Assembly (NCBI RefSeq): GCF_002105465.1
Contig: NZ_NCSQ01000073.1
Coordinates: 1 to 41,281, forward strand
Source of the DNA: Aquidulcibacter paucihalophilus
Lineage (GTDB): Bacteria; Pseudomonadota; Alphaproteobacteria; Caulobacterales; Aquidulcibacteraceae
Direction of reading: 5' to 3'
Length of the DNA stretch: 41,281 nt
The first letter of the stretch is position 1. Each line of letters starts with the position of its first letter. This document shows positions 16,354 to 26,300 of this stretch, in pieces. The position numbers were made by a program, and so were the translations under genes. The notes under the pieces were generated by a model that saw nothing but the letters and a program-made list of their open reading frames with translations, ran no database searches and was not told where the DNA came from.

Positions 16354-17089
16354 TCTGAAATCTCGCCTCGTTTGTGCCGTCTCGGCGCTGACCTTATTGA
16401 CGCTTGGCACAGCACTTGTCGTGCCAAAAGAGGCTGCGGCCATCGTGGTCTATGACCCCACCAACCACATCCAGAATGTGCTGACGGCTGCTCGCGCGCT
16501 GGAGCAAATCCACATCCAGACCGAGCAATTGACTGCACAAATCCGGTCACTCGCGCAAAGCCCCTATGATCATGCCGCTCAAATTGGCGATGCCATGCGG
16601 GCGCTCAACGAGCTTAACGCCCAAGCCCGCGGGCTGGCATCCACGGTGCGCGGTTTGGACCGTCAGTTTGAGGATTTGTATCCAGGAAATCTGAATGCCC
16701 GCACGGCCATGCGACGTTTGGAAGCCGCGTCTCGCCGGATCGAAATGTCACGCCAGACAGCGCAGGATTTGGCACGCACGGCGGCTTCGGTTGAATCGGC
16801 AAGAAACGGGCGAAGCGCTCGGATGGCTGGAGCCATTGCGGCATCGCGTGCCGCTGAAGGCGAGACTGGTGCCATTCAGTCGTCGGTTCAAGCCTTGGGT
16901 GTCTTGTCGGAACAGCTGGAAGGCCTGCAAACCCTGATGGCCGCGCAATCACGATTGGCCGCCCAGGAAGCAGCCCAGCGTGCCCAAGACCGCGAAGAGG
17001 CGATCGCCGCGCGACGCCGAAACTGGGGCCGCACCGCAGCTCCGCCGCCACCTCCTCGCTTCAATCCCTTACCCAACGCCCGCAATTAG
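16340..17089 (+). CDS. trbJ: TrbJ, VirB5-type pilus-associated protein
   Basis: 249 aa from the ATG at 16340, chosen because a signal peptide begins there (LVCAVSALTLLTLGTALVVP, cleavage near KEAAA|IVVYD at about residue 35). The frame is open further upstream inside trbE. The mature protein is helical with coiled-coil character: IVVYDPTNHIQNVLTAARAL (about 36-55), GLDRQFEDLYPGNL (about 107-120), then an alanine/glutamine-rich helix. These are features of TrbJ/VirB5, a minor periplasmic component at the pilus tip. In RP4, trbK for entry exclusion follows trbJ; here trbL follows after 24 bases, with no gene between. Confidence 0.9.
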   Translation: MPANNLKSRLVCAVSALTLLTLGTALVVPKEAAAIVVYDPTNHIQNVLTAARALEQIHIQTEQLTAQIRSLAQSPYDHAAQIGDAMRALNELNAQARGLASTVRGLDRQFEDLYPGNLNARTAMRRLEAASRRIEMSRQTAQDLARTAASVESARNGRSARMAGAIAASRAAEGETGAIQSSVQALGVLSEQLEGLQTLMAAQSRLAAQEAAQRAQDREEAIAARRRNWGRTAAPPPPPRFNPLPNARN

Positions 17090-17113
17090 CCGCGCGCCTA
17101 AAGGAGCCTTGCC

Positions 17114-18712
17114 ATGGCTGTCTCATCGGAAACTGCAAATGATCTGATGTCGGTGTTTTCCAACACTGTTACGGCAGGCTTTGCGAGCCTAGTCGGTCCC
17201 GTGAACGGCATCTTTGGCCTGATGATTGCGCTTGTTGTAGCGCTGACAGGCATTCAATGGGCGGTCAGTTCCAACCGCGATGCACTAGCAGGGGCCTTTT
17301 CTAAGATCCTGCTGATCGGGGCTTTTGCCTATATCATCAATGATTGGCAGGGCCTGAGCGAGACGATCTTTGCTGGCTTCATGCAGATTGGCTTGCAAGC
17401 TGGTGGCGGGGCCATTGGAGCTGACGACTTCCTCAATCCCGGCGCGGTGATGGAGACCGGCTGGGGCATTGTCAAAGCCATTGGCGATGCGCCCACTGTC
17501 ACCGAAAACCCGATGGATGTGATCGGCAATCTGGTCGATGCGATCATCATCGGCATCTCTATGCTCGGCATCATGATCGCGTTTACGATCCTCGCCCTCC
17601 AGATCATTTTGACTTTGCTTGAGTTCAAAATCGTCACCTTGGGCGGCTTTATTCTGCTGCCATTCGGCATCTTCTCCAAAACCAGCTTCATGGCCGAGCG
17701 CCCACTTGGTTATGTGGTCGCGGCAGGCTTGAAGGTTCTGGCCCTCGCAATTGTGGTGTCTGGCGCTCAAACGGTGTTCGCTCAGCTGATCCCAAGCCCA
17801 GAGCCTGACATCTATGAAGCGCTGACCATCCTAACCGCTTCGATCATTCTGGCTATGTTGGCTATCTTCGCCCCCAATCTGGCCGCAGCCCTTGTTTCTG
17901 GTGGTCCAGCTCTGGGCGCAGGTGCCCTCAGTGTCGGTGGCCTCGCCGTTGGTGCAGCGGGTGGTGCGGCCATTGCTGGAACGATGGCAGCAGGCGGTGC
18001 CGCCGCTGGTGCCGCCGTAAAGATTGCATCATCCTCCAGAGCGGCTGCGGGCGCGGGTACTGGGAGGCAGCCAAGCGGGCCTGGACCTTCTGGGTCTGGA
18101 CCTTCTGGCTCTGCGGCTGGGGCAAGTGTTGGACCGCGCGGTCCTTCGAGTGGTGGCGGTTCGTCCAATCAAAGCGCCTCTTCACAGAACAACGCATCAT
18201 CAAATTTTGCGGCTCAAACAGCGAACAAAAGCGGGACTAAGGCTTCCACTTCAAATTCCGGCTCAACCTCCAGCCAAATGACGACCAATGAAGGATTGGC
18301 TTCGCAAAAGTCGGCTGGACAATCTGAATTATCCGGAAACACCGGACAGTTGGGCATGGGCGGGAATGCGTCGCCAAGCCAATCGTCTGCTCAAAGCTCA
18401 ACAAGCGCTTCCAAAGCCGCCATGCCGAATGAGACTGGCTCTCTAAGTGGCGGAACCTCTGGAGGAAGCGGAAGCGAAGGGGCAGCCCCTGCGTCTGGCG
18501 CGTCACAATCAAACGGTTCGGGAATCACCACTCCAAGTACCGCTTTGGGCGACGCCCCGCGTTACTACCGTTTCCCAGCCTACAGCCCGCAACAAAAGGC
18601 AGCCAAAGCCCGCGCCTTCAACGCGTATTTCGCGGCCAATACCGCCCGCCAACTCATGCCGGCCAATGAAAACACCGGCACGCTCAACCCATCCATTCGT
18701 GAGGAGGACTGA
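17114..18712 (+). CDS. trbL: TrbL, VirB6-type polytopic inner-membrane protein
   Basis: 532 aa, preceded by AAAGGAG. Residues about 15-300 hold five or six hydrophobic segments (for example IFGLMIALVVALTGIQWAV, LLIGAFAYIINDW, ISMLGIMIAFTILALQIILT and ILAMLAIFAPNLAAALVSGG), the TrbL/VirB6 core forming the inner-membrane pore. From about residue 305 to 475 the protein is low complexity, rich in serine, glycine, alanine and asparagine, with a tandem PSGSG-like repeat coded near 18075-18120. It ends in a conserved-looking basic segment RYYRFPAYSPQQKAAKARAF. The low-complexity tail is common in the family but variable in length. A strong GAGGAGG near the stop serves trbF. Confidence 0.93.
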   Translation: MAVSSETANDLMSVFSNTVTAGFASLVGPVNGIFGLMIALVVALTGIQWAVSSNRDALAGAFSKILLIGAFAYIINDWQGLSETIFAGFMQIGLQAGGGAIGADDFLNPGAVMETGWGIVKAIGDAPTVTENPMDVIGNLVDAIIIGISMLGIMIAFTILALQIILTLLEFKIVTLGGFILLPFGIFSKTSFMAERPLGYVVAAGLKVLALAIVVSGAQTVFAQLIPSPEPDIYEALTILTASIILAMLAIFAPNLAAALVSGGPALGAGALSVGGLAVGAAGGAAIAGTMAAGGAAAGAAVKIASSSRAAAGAGTGRQPSGPGPSGSGPSGSAAGASVGPRGPSSGGGSSNQSASSQNNASSNFAAQTANKSGTKASTSNSGSTSSQMTTNEGLASQKSAGQSELSGNTGQLGMGGNASPSQSSAQSSTSASKAAMPNETGSLSGGTSGGSGSEGAAPASGASQSNGSGITTPSTALGDAPRYYRFPAYSPQQKAAKARAFNAYFAANTARQLMPANENTGTLNPSIREED

Positions 18713-18717
18713 TATTC

Positions 18718-19413
18718 ATGCATCCATTCTTCAAACCTAAGCCTGCTGGCAAACAAGCGCTCTCGGCCACACCGATTGCCACGCCCTATCATCGCGCTGG
18801 TCAAGTCTGGGATGACCGTATGGGCCTCACCCTGTCTCATGCCCGCCACTGGCGCAATATGGCATTTGGAACGCTTCTTTTTGCGGGCTTCCTCGGAGCA
18901 GGCTGGTGGGCACAAGCCCAGCGCTCGGTGGTCAAGCCCTTCATCGTCGAGGTTTCGACTTGGGGTCAGACCCAGAAGATTACGGCACTTGATCAGAGAT
19001 ATCGCCCAAATGAGGCCCAAGTTTCTTTCGCTTTGTCGCGTTGGATCGCAGACGTGCGCGGCAAAAGCATTGATCCGGTTCTGATCCGTCAGAACTTCAT
19101 GCGGGCCTATGATTTTACAACACCGAAAAGTGCTGCCTACCTCAATAGCTGGGCGCAGGAAAATGATCCCTTCGCCAATGCAGGCCGCGAGGCTGTAGCT
19201 GTCTCGGTGCTCAATGTTGTGCCACGCTCGGAGAAGACCTTCGACATCCAGTGGCGCGAAGAGAAATTCACCAATGGCATGAGTTCAGGTGCGCAGCGTT
19301 GGCGCGCACTTGTCACTGTTCGCTTTGAGCCACCGCGCTCTGAAGCCGATCTTATGAAAAACCCACTTGGCATCAAAATTGAGGATTTATCATGGACGCT
19401 CGACGCACAATGA
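18718..19413 (+). CDS. trbF: TrbF, VirB8-type channel assembly protein
   Basis: 231 aa, the usual size. A short cytoplasmic tail (HPFFKPKP...) is followed by one transmembrane helix at about residues 42-62 (NMAFGTLLFAGFLGAGWWAQ) and a periplasmic domain of the VirB8/TrbF fold (for example VVKPFIVEVSTWGQ, SFALSRWIADVRGKSIDPVL, and ETATASVLNVVPRS-like strands before IQWREE). VirB8-type proteins nucleate the channel by linking inner-membrane and core components. The start follows GAGGAGG in the trbL tail by about 11 bases. The 3' end overlaps trbG. Confidence 0.93.
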   Translation: MHPFFKPKPAGKQALSATPIATPYHRAGQVWDDRMGLTLSHARHWRNMAFGTLLFAGFLGAGWWAQAQRSVVKPFIVEVSTWGQTQKITALDQRYRPNEAQVSFALSRWIADVRGKSIDPVLIRQNFMRAYDFTTPKSAAYLNSWAQENDPFANAGREAVAVSVLNVVPRSEKTFDIQWREEKFTNGMSSGAQRWRALVTVRFEPPRSEADLMKNPLGIKIEDLSWTLDAQ

Positions 19414-20447
19414 TCGCGCCCAAGGCTGCTTGCATGGCAGGCAGTCTGGCGCTTCTCCTGACTACGGCCATTCCTGTGATGGTCTTCCCAAATGCCGCTG
19501 ACGCACAAGTGCGCCAAACTCAAGCACGCCAGACCCAAGCGTCAGCTTCGACCCGCACATCTTCAGCGCGCCGGGCAAATTCGCCAACACGGCGCGCGGC
19601 AAGCCAAACTAGACGGGCGACTACACCGGCTCGCGCGGTCTCACCATCCGGAAATGATGGGGCGACCAGTCCAGCAAGCGGTCCAGCCGCCATTCGTGTG
19701 GCCAACGCCGAGGCGCTGGCACCCTCCCGCGCGGATGGTTTCGTCAATGCAGCCCAAGTGTTTAGCTTTGAGCAAGGCCGGGTTTATGAAGTTTGGACAG
19801 CGCCGATGCGGATTACCGCGCTGACCCTTGAGCCCGGTGAACGCATCATCAACAAGGCTGCCGGTGATACCGAACGCTGGATGATTGGCGATACGACATC
19901 TGGTGAAGGCAATACCCAACAAAGTCAGATCCTGATCAAGCCGTTCCGGGCTGGAATCGCCACCAATATGGTAATTGCGACCAACCGGCGCATGTATCTG
20001 TTGTCGCTGCGGTCAGGCGAGAGCACTGACGCGTTTAATGCGGTCGTAACCTGGACCTACGCCAATACATTGCCCAATGGATCAACGCAGGCCGGGAAGA
20101 CTGACGGCACTACAAATCTGCCAGTACTGCCCGCCGCACAAACAGTCGATATCGCGAAGCTGAACCAGAATTACCGTATTCGGGCGGGATGGAGCAGGCC
20201 TGCCTGGACGCCCGTTTCAGTGAGCGATGATGGTCGCCAGACCTTTATTACCTTCCCCGATAGCCTTGGCTCTACAGAAGCCCCACCTTTGTTCGTAATG
20301 GGCGAGAATGGCGAGGCGCAACTCACCAACTGGCGCAAGCAAGGGTCGGTCTATGTCGTTGATCGTCTGTTTGATCGCGCTGAATTGCGTCTTGGTGGCG
20401 ATCATCCCCGCGTCGTCCGCATTGAACGCAAAGGGGATCGCTCATGA
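19392..20447 (+). CDS. trbG: TrbG, VirB9-type outer-core channel protein
   Basis: 351 aa from the ATG at 19392, which has GAGG seven bases upstream; a second start at 19410 overlaps the trbF stop as ATGA and would give 345 aa. A signal peptide ends near NAADAQVRQ. It is followed by an unusually arginine-, threonine- and alanine-rich linker (about residues 38-85) that looks disordered. The VirB9 domain runs from about 115 (VFSFEQGRVYEVWTAPMRIT) to the end, including ALTLEPGERI, IGDTTSGEG, IKPFRAGIATNMVI and the C-terminal beta domain with YRIRAGWSRPAWTP. With TrbI it forms the periplasmic/outer-membrane core of the conjugation channel. Confidence 0.93.
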   Translation: MDARRTMIAPKAACMAGSLALLLTTAIPVMVFPNAADAQVRQTQARQTQASASTRTSSARRANSPTRRAASQTRRATTPARAVSPSGNDGATSPASGPAAIRVANAEALAPSRADGFVNAAQVFSFEQGRVYEVWTAPMRITALTLEPGERIINKAAGDTERWMIGDTTSGEGNTQQSQILIKPFRAGIATNMVIATNRRMYLLSLRSGESTDAFNAVVTWTYANTLPNGSTQAGKTDGTTNLPVLPAAQTVDIAKLNQNYRIRAGWSRPAWTPVSVSDDGRQTFITFPDSLGSTEAPPLFVMGENGEAQLTNWRKQGSVYVVDRLFDRAELRLGGDHPRVVRIERKGDRS

Positions 20448-21622
20448 CGATGGCTGATACCCCAGAAGTGAGCCCCGAGGCACTGCCGCCGCCGCTCACT
20501 GGCGGCCGTGCACTCAATGCGCGCACGGCACCCAAGCCTGCGCAGCAGATCAATAAGAAATCGGTCCGCACGGTCTTTATAGTTAGTGCCGGTGTGCTGT
20601 CTCTGGCCTTTGTTTATGCTTTCGTCGTCTCGCCAGCGGTGCGTGCAGAGGCCCGCGCCAAACAGGCTGAACAGAACCAGCGCACACCGCCAGGGTCTGT
20701 TCGACCCGCCGATGTGCTTTCCGAGGGGCCAGTCAGTTACGCTGAGCTTACCAAGGCATCCGAGGATCTGCCGGAAGAGGCGTTACCTACAAACACACCT
20801 CCACCCGGCCCCATTGCCTCAGGGCGTGCCCATGCACCACGTGTAATGGTGCAAAGCGCGCCGCGCGAACCGCGCGGCCGATCTGAACTGGAAAAAGCCC
20901 AACGCTCAGGCCTGTTCTTTGAAGGTGGCGCATCGGGGCAAATGGCGGCAACTGTAACACCAGCACCAGCGTCGACTGGCCCAGCACGCATTCAAAGGCG
21001 CGAGGATTATGAGGCAGTTTATGGTGATCGCGTCGTTCTCGCCCCTCTGTCGGCTTATGAACTCAAGGCAGGCACGGTTATTCCAGCGGCTTTGCTGACA
21101 GCGGTTGATACCGAACGCGAAGGCCGGGTCTTGGCCAGTGTCACCGAGAATGTCTTTGATACGGTCACAGGCCGATATCTCTTGATCCCCCAAGGTGCCA
21201 GGTTGATCGGACGTTTTGATGGTGAGCAGACTTACGGCGAACGACGCGCTTTCCTGACCTGGGAGCGCCTGCTTTTCCCTGATGGTCGGTCCATCACCTT
21301 GAACCGTGAGCCCGGTATCGACAGCCAAGGCGCAGGCGGCGTTCAAGGCCGAGTTGACCGGCGTATTCCCCAAGTACTAACCGCAACACTGTTTGCCGGG
21401 GCAATAACCACTTTGGGCGAAGTTGCCCGCCGTGATGGAAAAGACAGAAACAACAACAGCATAGTTGGCGATATCGGCGACGCTGCTGCCGCTGAGGCTG
21501 CCCGTGTCGGAGGCCGCATGATTGACCGCGAACTCGACGTCAAACCAACCATCCGGGTCCGCCAAGGCACGCGCGTGCAGGTCTTGCTGACCCGTGATCT
21601 CATTTTGGAGCCAGCCCAATGA
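20444..21622 (+). CDS. trbI: TrbI, VirB10-type channel core protein
   Basis: 392 aa. The start overlaps the trbG stop by 4 bases. An N-terminal cytoplasmic tail (about 1-45) is followed by one transmembrane helix (about 45-66, TVFIVSAGVLSLAFVYAFVV). A proline-rich periplasmic linker (about 70-185) leads to the VirB10/TrbI beta-barrel domain: APLSAYELKAGTVIPAALLT (about 201-220), YLLIPQGARLIGRFDG, FLTWERLLFPDGRSITL, and a C-terminal region including QGTRVQVLLTRDLIL. The protein spans the periplasm from inner to outer membrane and is the core scaffold of the secretion channel. The stop overlaps the next gene's ATG. Confidence 0.95.
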   Translation: MTMADTPEVSPEALPPPLTGGRALNARTAPKPAQQINKKSVRTVFIVSAGVLSLAFVYAFVVSPAVRAEARAKQAEQNQRTPPGSVRPADVLSEGPVSYAELTKASEDLPEEALPTNTPPPGPIASGRAHAPRVMVQSAPREPRGRSELEKAQRSGLFFEGGASGQMAATVTPAPASTGPARIQRREDYEAVYGDRVVLAPLSAYELKAGTVIPAALLTAVDTEREGRVLASVTENVFDTVTGRYLLIPQGARLIGRFDGEQTYGERRAFLTWERLLFPDGRSITLNREPGIDSQGAGGVQGRVDRRIPQVLTATLFAGAITTLGEVARRDGKDRNNNSIVGDIGDAAAAEAARVGGRMIDRELDVKPTIRVRQGTRVQVLLTRDLILEPAQ

Positions 21623-22125
21623 ATACGAGTGCTCTCCTTCACCTTGTGATCGCCAATGCGCTTTTAGCGTCAGCACCAGCCTTGCCAGAATTGGTGGCTA
21701 ACCCGCCTGCCATCGTCAATGAGACGATCTCGATGCAGAAAGGGCTTTATGTCCGTACTGGCGGGGTTGGCGATCTCAAGCACGGCGACATTGTCGCGAT
21801 GCCGATGAACCAGAATGCGAAAGATTATCTGGCCGGGCGGCTTGGCTATCCAGCCGACATCATGCTCCTCAAACGCGTGGCGGCTTTGCCCGGCGAGACC
21901 GTTTGCCGAGAGGCAGATACAGTCACCGTGCCTGGTCGCACAGTCCATGCTGACCGACGCGACGGCCAGGGCACCTTGCTGCCGTTCTGGGTCGGCTGCC
22001 ACACCCTTTTGCCGACCGAAGTTTTTCTTCTAGGCGATCACCCGTCCAGCTTTGATAGCCGCTATTTCGGCCCTGTGCTGAAACGCGACCTGACTGGAAC
22101 CTATCAGGAGGTTATCTCATGGTAA
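21619..22125 (+). CDS. traF: TraF-like S26 family signal peptidase
   Basis: 168 aa, with its ATG overlapping the trbI stop (ATGA). The S26 peptidase active-site pair is visible: serine 38 in NETISMQKGLY (followed by the usual methionine) and lysine 85 in LLKRVAALPGE. GDHPSSFDSRYFGPV (about 139-153) is the conserved C-terminal box. An N-terminal hydrophobic stretch (about 5-25) would place it in the inner membrane facing the periplasm. In RP4, TraF trims and cyclises the TrbC pilin, so it probably processes the TrbC encoded upstream. The 3' end overlaps the lytic transglycosylase gene by 7 bases. Confidence 0.92.
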   Translation: MNTSALLHLVIANALLASAPALPELVANPPAIVNETISMQKGLYVRTGGVGDLKHGDIVAMPMNQNAKDYLAGRLGYPADIMLLKRVAALPGETVCREADTVTVPGRTVHADRRDGQGTLLPFWVGCHTLLPTEVFLLGDHPSSFDSRYFGPVLKRDLTGTYQEVISW

Positions 22126-22859
22126 GCCGAAACGTCATTCTCGCGATAAGTCTACTCGCCACTCCCGCACTAGCAACGAAAGCATTCGCCGATCCGCCTG
22201 ACTGGACCCAAGCAGGGGGCGGTCTTTTCATCGAACCCGGTATGGCTGTTGATCGCGCGCCGATGGTTCAACAGGCCAGCATGCCGCCTCAAACTCTACC
22301 ACGCGTCGTACAGCAAGCCGGGCCTGCCAGTCCGCGCCAAAGGCCAAATCCTGCTTCTCAACCAGAATTTGATCCAATCGTGATCGATACTGTTCTCGAT
22401 TATGGCGAAGTCCGCCTTCTGCCATCTAAACAGCCCCTTGATGCACTGATCTCGCAAATTGCTGGTGAAACGGGCCTCGATCCAAAGCTTCTCCACGCGC
22501 TGGTGATCGTCGAAAGTGCCTATGATCCCGGTGCAGTCAGTCCTGTTGGTGCCCGTGGCCTCACCCAACTGATGCCGGGTACCGCCCGCGAACTGGGCGT
22601 CACCGACTCCTTTGATATCGTGCAAAACCTTCGTGGTGGAGCCCGTTATCTCGCCATCCAAATTGGTCGGTTCGGCGATCTGCGCTTGGCATTGGCCGCC
22701 TACAACAGCGGCCCAGGACGCGTTGCACGCCTTGGTCGCGTTCCTGATATCGCCGAAACACAAGGCTATGTCCGCGATGCCGTAGATTGCTATCTCGCAC
22801 TTTCTGCGGGTCGCGGCATTCGCCATCGCCATCAGTGCCGCACATCAGGAGGGAGGTAA
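22119..22859 (+). CDS. VirB1-like lytic transglycosylase
   Basis: 246 aa with a signal peptide ending near residue 25 (LATPALATKAFA|DPP). After a proline/glutamine-rich linker, the SLT domain starts near residue 108. It shows the catalytic glutamate E132 in ALVIVESAYDPGAVSPVGAR and the lysozyme-like signatures GLTQLMPGTA (about 147-156) and LALAAYNSGPGRV (about 191-203). Such enzymes cut peptidoglycan locally so that the conjugation channel can cross the cell wall. Its position at the end of the operon, overlapping the traF-like gene, supports that role. Confidence 0.93.
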   Translation: MVSRNVILAISLLATPALATKAFADPPDWTQAGGGLFIEPGMAVDRAPMVQQASMPPQTLPRVVQQAGPASPRQRPNPASQPEFDPIVIDTVLDYGEVRLLPSKQPLDALISQIAGETGLDPKLLHALVIVESAYDPGAVSPVGARGLTQLMPGTARELGVTDSFDIVQNLRGGARYLAIQIGRFGDLRLALAAYNSGPGRVARLGRVPDIAETQGYVRDAVDCYLALSAGRGIRHRHQCRTSGGR

Positions 22860-22863
22860 ATCC

Positions 22864-23313
22864 ATGGCCAAACGCAAACCCGAACCAGCCCACTCCGCCC
22901 AAATGGATATGTTTGGCGGTTGGACGACAGAAAGAACTGAACCGACGTTGTCGGTAGATCTGCCACCGCCCGAACCAGAGCCGGTTGAAGCGGCGAATGA
23001 TCAGGTTGCTAACTCCGAACCGGCTGCCAACGACGGTTTGATTGCTGAAGTCGAGCTGAAAGACGAAGCATCGACAAATGAGCCCGCAGTGTCGCTTGCG
23101 CCGACAATTGTTCCTGTAACGCTTTCAAATGGTTGGGAAAACGACGAATGGTGGACCACTGCTATGGTTTGCGCCTACTTGAAACTCGGACGAAAGGCCA
23201 TTTGGGAGCGAACCCGAAACCCCGCAATTGGCTTCCCCCAACCCACACACTTTGGGAGCGCACGCCACCGTTGGCGGGCGGGAGAGGTGAAAGCTTGGGC
23301 GGATAGTCATTGA
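22864..23313 (+). CDS. AlpA/MerR-like DNA-binding protein with acidic N-terminal tail
   Basis: 149 aa, preceded by GGAGGGAGG. The first 95 residues are acidic, proline-rich and probably disordered. The last 55 residues form a winged helix-turn-helix of the AlpA/excisionase type: WWTTAMVCAYLKLGRKAIWE, then FPQPTHFGSARHRWRAGEVKAWADSH, where the RWR...EVxxWxxxH ending is the family hallmark. AlpA-like proteins control integrase expression or act as excisionases. Here it ends the conjugation operon, so it could couple transfer-gene expression to ICE excision. Its stop lies 7 bases inside the converging Res-like gene. The function is inferred. Confidence 0.75.
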   Translation: MAKRKPEPAHSAQMDMFGGWTTERTEPTLSVDLPPPEPEPVEAANDQVANSEPAANDGLIAEVELKDEASTNEPAVSLAPTIVPVTLSNGWENDEWWTTAMVCAYLKLGRKAIWERTRNPAIGFPQPTHFGSARHRWRAGEVKAWADSH

Positions 23314-26300
23314 ACAGCCGCTTTGACGAGTTTCCCCAAATAACTTTCCGCCCCATCATCCATAAACAGCACATTGCGAGCCTCCAGGTCGGCCTTGGAG
23401 GCTGCATCGGGCACATTGAGCAGGCTCTTGTATGGGGTTCGCGAGACGATGAAAGCATTCAAGGTCAGGAGCGGATCGGCCAGTTTTTCTTCAATGACTT
23501 TAATCTCCTTGTAGAGGCCAAGCTTCGGATCGTTCAGGTTCATGTGGAGGATGCCCTTTGGATCGACGAGCGAGAGCCACTGACGCCCAGAGGCTTCATC
23601 AATCAGCCACAAGAGAAAGTCCGGATAAAAATTGCCTGCCGTGGCAAAGCCAAGGCCCTTGGCTTTGGTGTCGGCGTTACGCAACAGGAATAAGGACTTG
23701 CCTGCCAAAGCAGCCTTGCCGTTTGGCGAGGCCGTGAACGCTTCTAGGTCGCGGACGAATTGCACTTCACTGTCCGCTCCTAAGCCAAGCGGACGCAATT
23801 TGAAGGGTAGATTGGCTTTCCCGTCTTCCAGCGCGAACAAAGGCTGAAATACATGGGCACCAAGGCAAACGGTAATCAAGCCATTTCCAGTCCCCTTTTT
23901 AGAGGCTTCAGTCAGCGCGCCCTTCGAAATCAGTGCCTGTAGGGTCCTTAGGCGTGTTTCGTACTCTCTTCCTGCATCGTCGGCAGGCAGCTCGAACTGG
24001 TAGACTGGAAGCATCGATCCATGATCGTCGCCGACATAGTCGACATCATAGAATTGCCCTTCATAGGCGGCCTTCAGCGCCGCATAGAAGCGGTCGGTAT
24101 AGTCTTTGAGAAGCTGGATCAGCGTGGCCTGCTGGCCCAGAATTGAAGCAATCGATATCGCTTCGACTGCATCTGAAGGCGCATAAAGGGTGTACCAATC
24201 CTGGGATCCGGTCGCAAAAGCCATCAAGCGATCTTGCGTCAGGCGCAAATTGCTGAGGCTTTTGGTGATCTTGTGATCCTGAACAGCCAGAAAAATCCTG
24301 TCCCAATCGAACAGGGCCATTGCTGCGGGCTTCAACTTGGCCGTCTTGCGTGCATCAGGCTCCACTGAACCACTGCGGCCCGTCGTGCTGATTGCTTCGA
24401 TTTTCGGATAGAGATCTAGCGTTACATGGATTGGCTTGATTTTGGCCACAACGTCAACTGGCACTTCAAACAGCCAAGGTGAGCGCTTGCGTTTGAAGCC
24501 CTCCTTCTGGCTGTCCTTGTAGCCGTCCTTGAGTTTGAGGGTCTTCAGCCGCAGGTTTTTGGGTAGGGTTGATGTCGTTTTGAAGTCCAGCTCGATGATC
24601 TCATCGCTGGGCGTGATGCCTTCCTCGATCAGGTATTCCCTGAACGTCGCCATATAATCGGCCTTCACGCCGAAGATATTGAGCGTTTCGAGACGTTCCA
24701 GATGGCATCCCGCCGGGCGTTCCCTTGGGAGGGAGCGTTTGAGCGACATACCCTGTCCCTTCAGGCGCACGCCGCGACCAAAGAGCTGTATGATCTGACT
24801 GCCTTCCCCTGAGCCCATGTTGAGCAAGCCCATGGTGGACACCCGCCAACTGGACCAGCCTTCAGTGAATTTGCGCGAGCCGATCAACACATTGAGCTTG
24901 CTGTCTTTGGCGTTGATCGTGCCAAACAGGCCAGCGCCAAATTCGTCGGTTTCAGTGTCGAAATCTTCGCCACCTTCGGCTTCTTTGAAGAAGCCTGCAT
25001 CATCGCCAATATTGATCAGGCCGAACGCCTCTCCAGACCCTACGCGCAAGGCCAACTCGCCTTTGCTGGCGCGCATATTGACCAGTTTCAGGCGAGCGCG
25101 GTCTTGCACGTTAAACAAGCGCGAGAGGATGTCAGCATAGATCGCAGCCCCGGATCCCGCATTCATCAAGGGTGTGAAGCGGCCTTGGAACACATCGCGG
25201 CCCTTACCGTCCAACAAACGGGCTTCATCCTTCTGGAGCGATTCAATCCATGCAATGGCTTGATCGGGCTTGTTGAGGAACAGCGCAAGACGGCGGACGA
25301 CTTCGAGTACGTCACTGCTTTCCCCAGACACGGTATTGCCGACAAACACCCAGAGTGGCTTTTCAATGCCAAACGGTGCGATCTTGTCCCCGCCGCGATC
25401 CCACAGCCAGAGTTGCTGGTAGAAGCTGAGCAGGCAAGCGGTGAAGTATAGGTCGCCATGGGTGTCGAAGCCTGCCTTGTCCATATTCAGGATCAGGCTT
25501 TCCTTGCCATAGCCATCAGCATAAAAATATTTGTAGCTATAGTCGATTAGAACGGCTTTGGCATAGGCTTCGCGGATCCCTTCAATTCGGGCGCGGTCGC
25601 GTTCAAGTGAGGTCAGGGCCAAAGTGCTACGTTCGTCCTGCGTCAATTGCTTCCATGAGCGTTGATACTTGCGCTTGGCCTTGGCGCTGAGAATTTCGGC
25701 TTCCGCTTTCTCGACGGTCGCGCCTTTAGCCACTGACTGCGAGAATGTCGCGCTATATTCAAAAGCGAAGCCACCTTTAACTAGCGCGGCGCGGCGGCTC
25801 ATCCACTGGCCTCCGGCTGTACCAGCGCCGCGATGCCCTTCATCGACCAGCACGAGATTGTGGCCTTCAAAGGCGGCAGTGGCTACGGTTTTGTCGCCCA
25901 TCTCATCGCCCAGCTTGGTGATCTCGATCACATCGACCACGCCTTTGAACAGCTTTCCCGAGTTCTTGTCGAAAGCGCGTGCGGCCATGCCAGACAGTGT
26001 GAGCTCCTCGATGTGCTGGCGTGAGAGACCTTCGTTGGGCGTGAGAAGGATGATGCGGTCTGGGAAGCGGTTAGGGTGGCCCGCTTGTAAATAGTGCAGA
26101 TATTGCTTGATATTGACGTGTAACAACAAGGTCTTGCCGCTGCCCGTCGCGTTCCAGAAGGCCAGCTTGCCCAAATCGTCGCCAACATAGTCGCGGAAAG
26201 GTTCAGAACCATCTTCGGCGCGATAGAGCGCCATGGTGGCATTCAAGGCATCCAGCAGAGCCTGTTGCTTGTTGAAATACCAGTCCAGATAGATTTCGGT

